A DNA stretch of 42,664 bases, from positions 1-42,664 of the forward strand of contig NZ_PRLH01000053.1 of assembly GCF_003013815.1 (NCBI RefSeq). The letters are read 5' to 3'. Of the stretch, positions 15,584-24,348 are shown piece after piece. The notes below the pieces were generated by a model, which saw only the letters and a list, made by a program, of their open reading frames with translations, ran no database searches and had not been told where the DNA came from. The position numbers were made by a program, and so were the translations under genes. The stretch is from Cyanothece sp. BG0011 (GTDB lineage: Bacteria > Cyanobacteriota > Cyanobacteriia > Cyanobacteriales > Microcystaceae). Numbering within the stretch: the first letter of the stretch is position 1; each line of letters starts with the position of its first letter.

Positions 15584-17353
15584 ATGAGTCAAACTAAGAA
15601 ACAATCCAACCTAAAAATTATTCCCTTAGGGGGACTTCACGAAATCGGCAAAAATACCTGTGTCCTAGAATACAATGACGAAATTATTCTCATTGATGCC
15701 GGTATCGCCTTTCCCACAGAAGAAATGCACGGGGTCAATATTGTTTTACCCGATATGACCTATTTACGAAAAAATCGTCATAAAATCAAAGGAATGATTG
15801 CCACTCATGGTCATGAAGACCATATCGGTGGTATTCCCTATCATTTGAAGCAATTTGATATTCCCAAGATTTATGGGCCCAAGTTGGCCATGTCCTTACT
15901 TAAGGATAAATTAGAAGAAGCCGGGGTGAGCGATCGCACCAAGCTACAAACCGTCAGTCCGAGAGAAATAGTTAGGATCAGTCCCTCCTTTTTAGTTGAA
16001 TTTATCCGCAATACCCATTCTATTGCCGATAGCTTCACCATAGCCATTCACACACCGTTAGGGGTGGTTATCCATACAGGAGACTTTAAAGTCGATCATA
16101 CCCCTGTTGATGGAGAATTTTTCGACTTTCAAAAATTAGCTGAACACGGCGAAAAAGGCGTTCTCTGCTTACTAAGCGACTCCACCAACGCAGAAGTACC
16201 CGGCAGTACCCCTTCAGAAAGTTCAGTCTATCCCAACTTAGATCGCATTATTGCCCAGGCCGAAGCTAGGTTAATGATCACTACCTTTGCCTCTTCAGTG
16301 CATCGGGTCAATATCATCTTACAACTGGCGCAAAAACATAAGCGGAAAGTGGCAGTGGTGGGCCGTTCGATGTTAAACGTCATTGCCCACGCCAGAGAAT
16401 TAGGTTATCTTAAATGTCCGGATGACCTCTTCGTTTCCCTCAAAGCAGCCAACAACTTACCCGATGAACAAGTTTTAATTTTAACCACCGGGTCACAAGG
16501 GGAACCCTTAGCCGCCTTAACCCGTATTTCGAGGGGTTCTCACCGTCATATTAAAGTGCGTCGAGGGGATACGATCGTCTTTTCTGCTAACCCCATTCCA
16601 GGAAACACCATTGCGGTGGTTAATACAATTGATCGCCTGATGATGCAAGGGGCAAAAGTGATCTATGGCCGTCATCATGGGATTCATGTTTCCGGTCATG
16701 GTTGTCAAGAAGACCATAAATTGATGTTAGCCTTAACTCGGCCTAAATTCTTTGTTCCAGTCCACGGGGAACACCGAATGCTGGTTAAACACGCCGAAAC
16801 CGCTTATAAGATGGGAGTTCCGGCCGATAATATCGTTATTATTAACAATGGGGACATTGTTGAGGTTTCTGAGGATAGTATTGGCGTTGCCGGAACAGTA
16901 CCCTCAGGGATCGAGTTGGTTGATCAAGCCGGAGTGGTTCACGAACACGTCATGGAAGATCGTCAACAACTGGCTCAAGATGGGGTAGTTACCGTGGCGG
17001 CGGCCATTAGTTGGGAAGGAAAATTATTAACTTCTCCTGAAGTGGACTTACGGGGTGTGGTGAGTAAAGTGGAATATTCTTTGATCAAACAATTGATTAT
17101 TCGGGCGATCGAAAATATTTTAGAGAACCGTTGGAACGACTTCGCTTCAAGCAATGGTAAAACAGAGGTAGACTGGGACTACTTACAAGACGAAATTGAA
17201 AACACCCTACAAAGGTTAGTGAAACGGGAATTAAGAAGTTATCCCCTGGTTATCTTCTTGTTACAAACCCCTGAACAGCCTTCTCGCTCGGAAGCAACTG
17301 CTAACCGTAAAGTTTATCGTCGTCGTCGTCCCACGGCTTCAACGGCTTCTTAA
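15584..17353 (+). CDS. rnj: Ribonuclease J
   Basis: A 589-residue metallo-beta-lactamase/beta-CASP ribonuclease acting as 5'-3' exonuclease and endonuclease in RNA decay. The metal-binding motif THGHEDHIGG is at 74-83, followed by HSIADSFTIAI, HTGDFKVDHTP, and the beta-CASP part with TGSQGEPLAAL and the late SGHG and VHGEHRML motifs. The C-terminal 130 residues end in a basic tail (RKVYRRRRPTAS) that may help bind RNA. The ATG at 15584 follows AAGGAGG by five bases. It is third in the asd-dapA-rnj order, and transcription ends at the hairpin at 17378. Confidence 0.95.
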   Translation: MSQTKKQSNLKIIPLGGLHEIGKNTCVLEYNDEIILIDAGIAFPTEEMHGVNIVLPDMTYLRKNRHKIKGMIATHGHEDHIGGIPYHLKQFDIPKIYGPKLAMSLLKDKLEEAGVSDRTKLQTVSPREIVRISPSFLVEFIRNTHSIADSFTIAIHTPLGVVIHTGDFKVDHTPVDGEFFDFQKLAEHGEKGVLCLLSDSTNAEVPGSTPSESSVYPNLDRIIAQAEARLMITTFASSVHRVNIILQLAQKHKRKVAVVGRSMLNVIAHARELGYLKCPDDLFVSLKAANNLPDEQVLILTTGSQGEPLAALTRISRGSHRHIKVRRGDTIVFSANPIPGNTIAVVNTIDRLMMQGAKVIYGRHHGIHVSGHGCQEDHKLMLALTRPKFFVPVHGEHRMLVKHAETAYKMGVPADNIVIINNGDIVEVSEDSIGVAGTVPSGIELVDQAGVVHEHVMEDRQQLAQDGVVTVAAAISWEGKLLTSPEVDLRGVVSKVEYSLIKQLIIRAIENILENRWNDFASSNGKTEVDWDYLQDEIENTLQRLVKRELRSYPLVIFLLQTPEQPSRSEATANRKVYRRRRPTASTAS

Positions 17354-17377
17354 TGTCAGACTTAGTTAATCTTGTTC

Positions 17378-17408
17378 TAGGGGTCAACAGTGGTTGACCC
17401 CTATTTTT
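17378..17408 (+). terminator. Rho-independent terminator after RNase J gene, repeat copy 1
   Basis: TAGGGGTCAAC (17378-17388) pairs with GTTGACCCCTA (17393-17403) in a perfect 11-base stem with loop AGTG, followed by five T. It lies 24 bases after the rnj stop. An almost identical hairpin recurs at 17960-17987. Confidence 0.8.
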
Positions 17409-17503
17409 GTAGACAGTGAAAAACAACTGACCATCGATCAACTTAGTCTTGAAAATTGATTGATAAAGTAGACAATAAACCATTATTTTGAATCCATAAT
17501 TCC

Positions 17504-17944
17504 ATGAAATCAATCTCACTTATTTTGTTATTAACGTTAGGGGTTTTTAATGTTAGTGTCACTCAAGCACAAGATCCCCCGGCGGAGACTTATCAACCCG
17601 GTTATTGGCAACCGGTGGCAAGGTTTGATACAAAACGCATTGTAGAAGTTAATATTATTAATGAAACCGATATCCCGATTGAATTTGATTTAACAGATAT
17701 AGAAGCCATGAACCCCCAGGCTTTACAACCAGAAGAAACCGGAAATTTAAAAGGGTTTGGTAGTTCGGCTAATATTGTTATTTATCCCTTAGTTAACGAT
17801 GCAACAGACTTTAATTTACGTTACAAAGTCAACGTGGATGAAGATAATAATATTGTTAATGTATCCGTTGTCAAAGATAAGCCCAGTTTTTTAGGCCATC
17901 GCTCCATTAATTTACAAAAAACCGGTGCTATTTATCTTTATTAA
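17504..17944 (+). CDS. Secreted protein of unknown function, 146 aa
   Basis: The protein begins with a clear Sec signal peptide (MKSISLILLLTLGVFNVSVTQA, likely cleaved before QDPP) and continues as a roughly 124-residue soluble domain rich in alternating hydrophobic and polar residues (VEVNIINETDIPIEFDLT, ANIVIYPLV, FNLRYKVNVDEDNNIVNVSV), which suggests a beta-sandwich exported to the periplasm. No cysteines, catalytic motifs or lipobox are visible. I do not recognise a named family. The gene lies alone between two copies of the same hairpin repeat. Confidence 0.75.
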   Translation: MKSISLILLLTLGVFNVSVTQAQDPPAETYQPGYWQPVARFDTKRIVEVNIINETDIPIEFDLTDIEAMNPQALQPEETGNLKGFGSSANIVIYPLVNDATDFNLRYKVNVDEDNNIVNVSVVKDKPSFLGHRSINLQKTGAIYLY

Positions 17945-17959
17945 TATCAATTTCCGAAA

Positions 17960-17987
17960 GTAGGGGTCAACGGTAGTTGACCCCTAC
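17960..17987 (+). repeat. Hairpin repeat copy 2 (palindromic dispersed element or terminator)
   Basis: GTAGGGGTCAAC (17960-17971) and GTTGACCCCTAC (17976-17987) form a perfect 12-base stem with loop GGTA, 15 bases after the stop of the secreted-protein gene. The stem is the same as in the terminator at 17378. No T run follows here, so it is less convincing as a terminator. Confidence 0.7.
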
Positions 17988-18008
17988 AACCTTAACCACG
18001 GGGTTTTA

Positions 18009-18089
18009 TGCGGACGGAGAGACTCGAACTCTCACGCCAAAGACACTAGAACCTAAATCTAGCGCGTCTACCAATTCCGCCACGTCCGC
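18009..18089 (-). tRNA. tRNA-Leu (anticodon UAG)
   Basis: The minus strand gives an 81-base tRNA. Acceptor strands GCGGACG and CGTCCGC pair, with A as discriminator. The D arm contains GGCGGAATTGGTAGACGC, and the anticodon stem CTAGA/TCTAG encloses loop TTTAGGT with anticodon TAG. A long variable arm (TGTCTTTGGCGT), typical of leucine tRNAs, precedes the T arm GAGAGTTCGAGTCTCTC. The CCA end is not encoded. It reads CUA-family leucine codons. Confidence 0.95.
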
Positions 18090-18256
18090 ATTTTATTGTC
18101 CAGTTTATAATCATAACATATTTTTTTCTAATTAAACGACAACTCGTGACATACTTGTGCTGTTAGGCGAGCAGTTTCCTGGGCTGAACGTGCCATTACT
18201 GGTCTTATTTATTCATATCTCCCAAACTGAGATCCCCTTCGTTATTCCTTTTTGAG

Positions 18257-19285
18257 CTACTGAATTTGCCACATTATCTCATGACCTCCCCATAGGGGAA
18301 CAAGTTCAGATTCAATCAGTGGGATGTGAGCAGGAATCTGCCAAGCCGATTTGACTAGGGTTATCTGTTCGGTATTACGTGGGAGTCGGTAAAAATCTGG
18401 TCCATAAAAGCTGGCAAAAGCTTCAAGCTTATCGAGAGCATCAGCACGCTCAAAGGCTTCTGCGTATAACATTAGCGCGTGTAGAGCCGAATAACATCCT
18501 GCACAGCCACAGGAATTTTCTTTGTTGTTGCGAGTATGGGGAGCGCTGTCAGTACCCAGAAAAAACTTAGGATTGCCCGAGGTAGCGGCTTCAACAATAG
18601 CCTGACGATGCTCTTCCCCTTTCAAAATGGGTAGACAATAAAAATGGGGGCGAAGGCCACCTTGAAAGAGGGCATTGCGATTAAACAATAAATGTTGTGG
18701 CGTGATGGTGGCAGCGACGTTTTCAGCCTCCAGGACAAAATTCACCGCATCTGAAGTGGTGATGTGTTCAAACACTATCCGCAGTTTGGGAAATCGTTGT
18801 TTGAGAGGAAGCAAATATTTTTCAATAAATACTTTCTCGCGATCAAATACGTCAACATCTTTATCCGTCACTTCCCCGTGTACTAATAACGGTAGGTCTA
18901 CCTCCTCCATCACTTCAAAGACGCGATCGCAGCGACGAATATCCGTCACGCCGAAGTCTGAATTCGTGGTTGCCCCGGCAGGATAATACTTAAGTGCTTT
19001 GACAAACCCCGAAGCCAATGCTGCGATAATATCTTTAGGGGTTGTGTTGTCGGTAAGATAAAGGGTCATCAAGGGTTCAAACTGTTGGCCAGCCGGAATG
19101 GCGGCGATGATGCGTTCTCGATAAGCTGCTGCTTCATCTACTGAGCGAACTGGGGGCTTCAAATTCGGCATAATGATAGCACGAGCAAACTGACGCACGG
19201 TGTGGGGCAACACGGTTTTGAGTATTGCCCCGTCACGTATATGCAAATGCCAGTCATCAGGCTGGGTTATGGTCAGCTTTTGCAT
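18257..19285 (-). CDS. pyrC: Dihydroorotase, Escherichia PyrC type
   Basis: A 342-residue zinc amidohydrolase that closes carbamoyl aspartate to dihydroorotate in pyrimidine synthesis. The metal-binding DWHLHIRDG has His13 and His15, Lys99 in [14 protein letters not shown] is the expected carboxylated lysine, and [15 protein letters not shown] and [10 protein letters not shown] carry the remaining ligands. It follows E. coli PyrC almost block by block ([13 protein letters not shown]-like [12 protein letters not shown]), so it is the class II homodimeric form. Base composition by eye is richer in G and C than in nearby cyanobacterial genes, suggesting transfer from a proteobacterium-like donor; that is inference. 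Whether another dihydroorotase exists in the genome is unknown. Confidence 0.93.
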   Translation of the reverse strand: MQKLTITQPDDWHLHIRDGAILKTVLPHTVRQFARAIIMPNLKPPVRSVDEAAAYRERIIAAIPAGQQFEPLMTLYLTDNTTPKDIIAALASGFVKALKYYPAGATTNSDFGVTDIRRCDRVFEVMEEVDLPLLVHGEVTDKDVDVFDREKVFIEKYLLPLKQRFPKLRIVFEHITTSDAVNFVLEAENVAATITPQHLLFNRNALFQGGLRPHFYCLPILKGEEHRQAIVEAATSGNPKFFLGTDSAPHTRNNKENSCGCAGCYSALHALMLYAEAFERADALDKLEAFASFYGPDFYRLPRNTEQITLVKSAWQIPAHIPLIESELVPLWGGHEIMWQIQ

Positions 19286-19378
19286 CCTGTCCTCCCTCGT
19301 CTTCTTGTTGAGATGAATTCAATTCTTGTTACTCTTTTTCTCTCATAGCCCCATAAGCTTAATTATATTTGTGAACTA

Positions 19379-19570
19379 CCCCAACTTACTCCGCTAAGGC
19401 TTCGTTGAAGTTGGGGCTTCTGAACTCACAGGGGAATGCCTCAAGACAGACTTGCGTCCACCTTTTGGGCTTACTTCCCCTCCTTCAGCAGCAGTCCTGG
19501 TTCCCAAGACCGATCCTCTTGGTCGATTGGGCTTGCGCCATGGGATGGCGCGCCCCTCGACCGCTATCTG
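19379..19570 (-). ncRNA. Predicted omega RNA (reRNA) of TnpB, right-end region
   Basis: In characterised TnpB systems the guide RNA covers the 3' part of tnpB and the right end, with the guide taken from flanking DNA beyond the element. Here the last 60 or so codons of tnpB lack protein-domain resemblance and run into the right-end hairpin at 19379-19416, which fits that arrangement. The guide would start about 19370 and run leftwards on the minus strand. The 5' limit is a guess; presence is inferred from family knowledge. Confidence 0.4.
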
Positions 19571-20668
19571 CCTGATGCCTTCTGCTCTAATATTCTTGCT
19601 CGCATTTTCGTCCCTATCGTGGTGTGTGCCACAACTCGGACAAGTCCATTCCCTAATATCTAATGGCATTTCTGACATTTGATAAAGACAATTAGAGCAA
19701 GTTTTAGAGGAAGGAAACCATCTATCAATTTCTACTAATAAACCTCCTTTTTGCTCTAGTTTATAAGCAAGAAAATTGACAAATATTCCCCATCCGACAT
19801 CAGATATAGCCTTAGCTAAGTTATGATTACGAACCATACCCTTGATGTTCAAATTCTCAACGACTACTACTTGATTATCATCAACAATTTTTCTAGATAA
19901 TTTATGTATAAAGTCTTGACGGGCATTGCTTATACGTTCGTGAACTCTAGCTACTAGCTTTTTTGCTTTTTCTCTTGATTTACTCCCCTTGTTCTTACGA
20001 GCTAATTTAGCCTGTTTTCTAGCTAAGTTTTTTTCATGTTTTTTGAGATGTTTAGGATTAGTATATTTAGACGTTTTCTCTCCATCATGAGTGATACAGA
20101 AGTCTTTGAGTCCTAAATCGATTCCTATAACTTTTCCACTCGCTACTACTTCAGGAGTCTCTTGTTCAGTGTCAAATAACAATGAAGCATAGTATTTTCC
20201 TGTCGGTGTTTTTGTAATAGTTACAGTCTTTAATTGTCCCTCAAATAATCTATGAATAGAAGCTTTAATTATCCCCACTTGAGGGACTTTTACGCCTTTA
20301 TCTACTACCTCGCAGTTTTGAGGATATTGACAGGATTGCTTGCCATGATAAGACTTGAATCTAGGATACTTGGCTCTTTTATCAAAGAAGTTCTTGAAGG
20401 CTTTAGTCAAGTTTAGAGTGGTTGACTGCAAGACCTGAGAATAACATTCACAGAGCCATGCAGTTTCCTCTGACTTTTTGAGCTTTGGTAATACTTTGTG
20501 TAGTGCTACCCGACTCAAACCCTTACCTGTTTCTTTATAAGTTTCATTGCACAGATTTAAGGCGTAATTCCACCACCAACGAGCGCATCCCATCACTTGA
20601 CTAAGTTTTTGAGATTGCTCAGGTGTTGGATAAATTCGGACTTTTACTGCTCTGTACAATGGTTTCAC
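19394..20668 (-). CDS. tnpB: TnpB, RNA-guided nuclease of IS200/IS605 type
   Basis: A 424-residue protein. The N-terminal helix-turn-helix segment begins VKVRIYPTPEQSQKLSQ. The split RuvC nuclease is intact: Asp184 in GIDLGLKDF, Glu271 in VVVENLNIKGM, and Asp353 in HDRDENASKNI. A zinc finger CSNC...CPSC (324, 327, 343, 346) lies between the second and third RuvC parts. The start is a GTG at 20668, directly downstream of the left-end hairpin, and removes nothing from the conserved VRIYPT opening. The C-terminal 60 residues (RKPNRPRGS...TSTKP) are low complexity and overlap the predicted guide-RNA region. All catalytic residues are present, so it is likely active. Confidence 0.92.
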   Translation of the reverse strand: MKPLYRAVKVRIYPTPEQSQKLSQVMGCARWWWNYALNLCNETYKETGKGLSRVALHKVLPKLKKSEETAWLCECYSQVLQSTTLNLTKAFKNFFDKRAKYPRFKSYHGKQSCQYPQNCEVVDKGVKVPQVGIIKASIHRLFEGQLKTVTITKTPTGKYYASLLFDTEQETPEVVASGKVIGIDLGLKDFCITHDGEKTSKYTNPKHLKKHEKNLARKQAKLARKNKGSKSREKAKKLVARVHERISNARQDFIHKLSRKIVDDNQVVVVENLNIKGMVRNHNLAKAISDVGWGIFVNFLAYKLEQKGGLLVEIDRWFPSSKTCSNCLYQMSEMPLDIREWTCPSCGTHHDRDENASKNIRAEGIRQIAVEGRAIPWRKPNRPRGSVLGTRTAAEGGEVSPKGGRKSVLRHSPVSSEAPTSTKP

Positions 20669-20916
20669 GCAAGCTATACTTTATGATAAAAGTATAGCAC
20701 AAGATAATAGAATGTGGACGCTTTGCGGTTTATTTGTAGGCCCTTGCATTCATCCCTAACCTATAGAGGATAAGGGAATTCTGCCCGACATTGGGTTAAG
20801 AGAGGCTGATGATTTTAAAACCATCCATCGACTAGCTTAATATAATTCATAGCTAAAATGAGTTAGCATAAATACTTTGTTATCTATTTCATTTACGTAA
20901 TTATAAGTTAGCAACC

Positions 20917-22620
20917 ATGTCGTATCGATCTAAACCATCTGCTGACCCCTGTGTAACTACCTTCGATGAGTTTGTGCGACTGGCGGATTATTCTCTGATG
21001 GATACCTTAAATGCCGACCCTGATGCCACGGTCGATGGTGATGATCACCGTCCCCGTCAGGTTTTCTCTGGTCATTTTGTACCGGTGACACCTACACCGC
21101 TTGCGGAACCAGAATATGTAACTCATAGCAAAGACTTTTTTAAAGAACTTGGGTTGAGCGATGATCTGGTGCTGGATGAAAAATTTCGCCAGGTTTTTTC
21201 TGGTGATATCTCTGCTGCCCATGAGCCTATGCGTCAAATGGGCTGGGCGACGGGTTATGCCCTGTCGATTTATGGCAACGAATATATCCAAAATTGTCCA
21301 TTCGGTACTGGGAATGGTTATGGCGATGGTCGGGCGATATCTGTGTTTGAAGGAATAATCAATGGTCAGCGCTGGGAAATGCAATTGAAAGGTGGCGGAC
21401 CCACACCTTATTGCCGTGGTGCTGACGGGCGCGCAGTGCTACGTTCAAGTGTGCGTGAGTTTCTGGCGCAAGACTATATGCACGCCTTAGATGTACCAAC
21501 ATCGCGTTCTTTGACACTGTATGTGTCTAAATCTGAGACTGTTACCCGGCCTTGGTATTCTCAAGACTCCCACTCCACCGACCCTGATATTTTGGTGGAC
21601 AATCCTGTGGCTATTTCAACTCGCGTTGCACCCTCCTTTTTGCGCGTTGGTCAGCTAGAGTTATTTGCCCGCCGCGCTCGCAGTAATGCTCATCCGAGAG
21701 CATTAAAAGAGTTGAGCATGATAGTGTCCCATTTAATCGAGCGAGAATACAAAAGCGACATTAATCAAAACCTTGGTAAAGCCTATCAATTGGTTGAGTT
21801 GGCTAAGCTATTTCGCCAACGTCTTACTTCACTGGTGGCCAATTGGCTACGGGTTGGTTATTGCCAGGGTAATTTTAACAGCGATAACTGCGCCGCTGGT
21901 GGCTTTACCCTCGACTATGGACCATTTGGGTTTTGTGAAAAATTTGACCCTTGGTTTCAACCTTGGACTGGCGGCGGTAAACACTTTTCATTCTTCAATC
22001 AGCCCATGGCAGCCGAAGCGAATTATTATATGTTTTGGAAAGCGGTGAGACCGCTACTTGCAGAAGATGCTGAAGCTTTAGAACAGTTCGACCAAGTAGG
22101 TCGTGACTTTGCACAGGCAATGCAAGAACAAATCCAAAAAATGTGGGCGGCTAAACTTGGCTTAACTGAATTTAACCCAGAGCTATTTGAGACCCTAATG
22201 CAGTTAATGACCAACTCAGAGGTAGATTACACCATTTTCTTCCGCGAGTTATCCCATATACCAGAGGATGTTGAACCCTTGAAAAAGAGCTTCTATACTG
22301 AAACGTCACAACAAATTGATGAACAATGGCAATCTTGGCTACAAAGCTGGCACAACCTCCTCAGGAACCACGGCAATCTAGCTGATATCTCAAAAAATAT
22401 GAAACAGACTAACCCAAAATATACATGGCGAGAGTGGCTGATTGTTCCCGCGTACCAACAGGCCATGCAAGGGGACTATACCTTAGTCAAAGAGTTGCAA
22501 GAAGTGCTTAGCCATCCCTATGATGAGCAATCACAAGAAATAGAAGATAAATACTATCGCCTAAAACCTAAGGCGTTTTTTGGTGCTGGTGGCGTATCTC
22601 ACTATAGCTGCTCATCTTGA
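20917..22620 (+). CDS. selO: SelO-family protein adenylyltransferase (YdiU/SELENOO pseudokinase)
   Basis: A 567-residue member of the SelO pseudokinase family, which transfers AMP to protein hydroxyls. Visible family motifs are GDGRA (136-140), the Lys158 strand [40 protein letters not shown], metal-binding FNSDN (Asn321) and DYGPFGF (Asp333). The C terminus ends SCSS, placing Cys where animal SELENOO carries selenocysteine two residues from the end. By eye it is richer in G and C than neighbouring genes, like pyrC at 18257, which suggests common foreign origin. Its length and some altered blocks (GGGPTPYC for GAGRTPYS) mark a subgroup within the family. Target proteins unknown. Confidence 0.9.
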   Translation: MSYRSKPSADPCVTTFDEFVRLADYSLMDTLNADPDATVDGDDHRPRQVFSGHFVPVTPTPLAEPEYVTHSKDFFKELGLSDDLVLDEKFRQVFSGDISAAHEPMRQMGWATGYALSIYGNEYIQNCPFGTGNGYGDGRAISVFEGIINGQRWEMQLKGGGPTPYCRGADGRAVLRSSVREFLAQDYMHALDVPTSRSLTLYVSKSETVTRPWYSQDSHSTDPDILVDNPVAISTRVAPSFLRVGQLELFARRARSNAHPRALKELSMIVSHLIEREYKSDINQNLGKAYQLVELAKLFRQRLTSLVANWLRVGYCQGNFNSDNCAAGGFTLDYGPFGFCEKFDPWFQPWTGGGKHFSFFNQPMAAEANYYMFWKAVRPLLAEDAEALEQFDQVGRDFAQAMQEQIQKMWAAKLGLTEFNPELFETLMQLMTNSEVDYTIFFRELSHIPEDVEPLKKSFYTETSQQIDEQWQSWLQSWHNLLRNHGNLADISKNMKQTNPKYTWREWLIVPAYQQAMQGDYTLVKELQEVLSHPYDEQSQEIEDKYYRLKPKAFFGAGGVSHYSCSS

Positions 22621-22655
22621 TGTTGAATTACAACAGTGGTTAGAATTATTGGTGT

Positions 22656-23552
22656 TTAACGACTAAATAATAGTCCAATTCCTGCTATGGCAATACAGAC
22701 TCCTAAAAAGGCTCTTAAAGAGATTTTTTGTCCCATTGCCAAGGCAAACGGGAGGACAAATAGGGGACTGGTTGCTAACAAAGTTTGAGCGATGGCCGCA
22801 GGAGAAAATTTAATGGCTGTTTGCTGTAGCCAAATACCTAGATAGGTACTCCCAAATGCTGTTAAACTAATAACCCCGATGAGTTTTAAAGATAGTTTAT
22901 GGGAAGTCTCTATGGTTTTCTGGTGGGAAATTAATAATAAAACCCCAACAATTATTAATCCCCCTACTAATCTTAATAAGGTACTTTCTAATGGTAAAAA
23001 ATTCGATTTTACTAGAGCAAAACGCGCTAAAATTACTCCTGTTGCTTGAGATAATGAAGCTAATCCTCCCCATAAGCTCCCTTTCATCAGATTAGGATAA
23101 CTGATAACCGTATCAGGAGTTCTTTCTGTAATAACCCAAGCGACCCCCAACAAGGTTAAAATAATTCCCAAGCAAGATATTAATTCCAGGCTTTCTGATA
23201 AAAAAATTAAGGCCAAAATCGCCGACATCGGGATAGCCAATGTTTCCATTAATAAAGTACGTCTAGCTCCTAAATAACCTAAAGTGGTAAAATAGGCTGT
23301 ATCTCCAATTCCAATGCCAATGACTCCACTCAATATTAAAATTACCATTGGTAAAAAATGAAACTCAGGTATTGTATCACGGGTCAATAATAGAGTAACA
23401 ATAATCAAAAATGTTGCCACAATTCCTTTAAATAAATTTAGCTTTAAGGCAGAAATTTTCTGCCCTAGCATTTGATAAACGACTGATGAAGCCGCCCATA
23501 AAAATGCACCTCCTAAAGCAGACATTTCCCCGATATATTCATGAATTTCCAT
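22656..23552 (-). CDS. EamA/DMT-family membrane transporter
   Basis: A 298-residue inner-membrane protein with ten predicted helices in two EamA repeats. The first repeat starts GGAFLWAASSVVYQMLGQKIS and contains GIGIGDTAYFTTLGYLGARR; the second starts GSLWGGLASLSQATGVILARFAL and contains FGSTYLGIWLQQTAIKFSPAAIAQTLLATSPLF. This is the drug/metabolite transporter superfamily, which exports amino acids, metabolites or drugs. Substrate cannot be predicted. It is convergent with selO and divergent from the CBS-CP12 gene. Confidence 0.9.
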   Translation of the reverse strand: MEIHEYIGEMSALGGAFLWAASSVVYQMLGQKISALKLNLFKGIVATFLIIVTLLLTRDTIPEFHFLPMVILILSGVIGIGIGDTAYFTTLGYLGARRTLLMETLAIPMSAILALIFLSESLELISCLGIILTLLGVAWVITERTPDTVISYPNLMKGSLWGGLASLSQATGVILARFALVKSNFLPLESTLLRLVGGLIIVGVLLLISHQKTIETSHKLSLKLIGVISLTAFGSTYLGIWLQQTAIKFSPAAIAQTLLATSPLFVLPFALAMGQKISLRAFLGVCIAIAGIGLLFSR

Positions 23553-23695
23553 TATTAATTATTTTCCTAATATTTATACTCTTGATGGTTAGGCATATTT
23601 AATATATATAGTCAGTATACCCATAAATCTCTTGTTCATTTGTGACATTAAGCAGGTTTATGTTACATTCAAAGAAAATGGATTAAAAATTGACC

Positions 23696-24322
23696 ATGAT
23701 GAAAGTCGCTGACATCATGACTAAAGATGTCATTACCATTCGCAGTTCAGCTAAAGTTTCTGTGGCTGTTCAATTAATGCGAGAACAAACAATTCATACG
23801 TTAATTGTTGAACGTAGCCACCCTCAAGATGCTTACGGAATTATTACGGACAGTGATATTGTTAATCAGGTTGTTGCTTCTGGGAAAAATCCCCAACAAG
23901 TCAGAGTTTATGAAATTATGACCAAACCTTGTCTTGTTTTAAATCCAGATTTAGGGGTTGAATATGCAGCCAAACTATTTAAAAATTCAGACATTCGTTG
24001 TGCGCCTGTTATTAAAGGTGAACTTCTAGGCATTGTTTCGGTTTCCGATATTTTAAATAAAAGTGAATTTGTTAACAATCCCCTCGAAGACCAATTACAT
24101 AAACAAATTGAAGAGAAAATTAATGAAGCTAAAAAAATATGTCAAAAGTTTTCTCATGATTCAAAAGCTTGTCAAGAAGCTTGGTTATTAGTCGAAGAAC
24201 TCGAAGCAGAAGCCTCTTTTTATAGTAATAAAAAACCCGAAAAAACTGCTCTAGAAGCCTATCTAGAAGAATATCCCTCAGTGGGACAAATCTTGACGTT
24301 AGACAATTGGTGTAGTGGTTGA
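23696..24322 (+). CDS. CBS-domain protein fused to a CP12 domain
   Basis: A protein of about 208 residues. Residues 1-130 form a pair of CBS domains (VADIMTKDVITIRSS...YGIITDSDIV; VYEIMTKPCLVLNPD...LLGIVSVSDIL), which usually bind adenine nucleotides. Residues 138-208 are a CP12 domain: IEEKINEAKKIC, KACQEAWLLVEELEAEASFY and KKPEKTALEAYLEEYP. CP12 binds GAPDH and phosphoribulokinase to shut the Calvin cycle in the dark. The N-terminal Cys pair is kept, but the usual C-terminal pair is not: only one Cys remains near the end (NWCSG). ATG 23696 or 23699 is preferred to the upstream TTG at 23690. It probably links nucleotide state to carbon metabolism. Confidence 0.9.
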   Translation: MMKVADIMTKDVITIRSSAKVSVAVQLMREQTIHTLIVERSHPQDAYGIITDSDIVNQVVASGKNPQQVRVYEIMTKPCLVLNPDLGVEYAAKLFKNSDIRCAPVIKGELLGIVSVSDILNKSEFVNNPLEDQLHKQIEEKINEAKKICQKFSHDSKACQEAWLLVEELEAEASFYSNKKPEKTALEAYLEEYPSVGQILTLDNWCSG

Positions 24323-24348
24323 ATGCCACTTGTGTGGCTTGCTTCGGC

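Larger units (their letters stand above)
19371..20700 (-). mobile_element. Solo tnpB element of the IS200/IS605 superfamily
   Basis: The element contains tnpB with a hairpin at each end. Left end: GCTATACTTT (20673-20682) and its inverted copy at 20689-20698, with a 6-base loop, only five bases upstream of the GTG start. Right end: CCCCAACTT (19379-19387) and AAGTTGGGG (19408-19416) around 20 bases, just past the tnpB stop. On the element strand the right hairpin is followed by TAGTTCAC. No tnpA transposase is present, so movement would need help in trans. Exact ends are estimates. Confidence 0.75.

Noticed and set aside
19436-19682. Two plus-strand frames opposite the end of tnpB
   Set aside because: They overlap the coding and guide-RNA region of tnpB on the other strand, lack family resemblance and have no ribosome binding sites.
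18009-22620. Genomic island integrated at tRNA-Leu
   Set aside because: The tRNA 3' end faces left, away from pyrC and selO; no integrase and no repeat of the tRNA end was found on the right.
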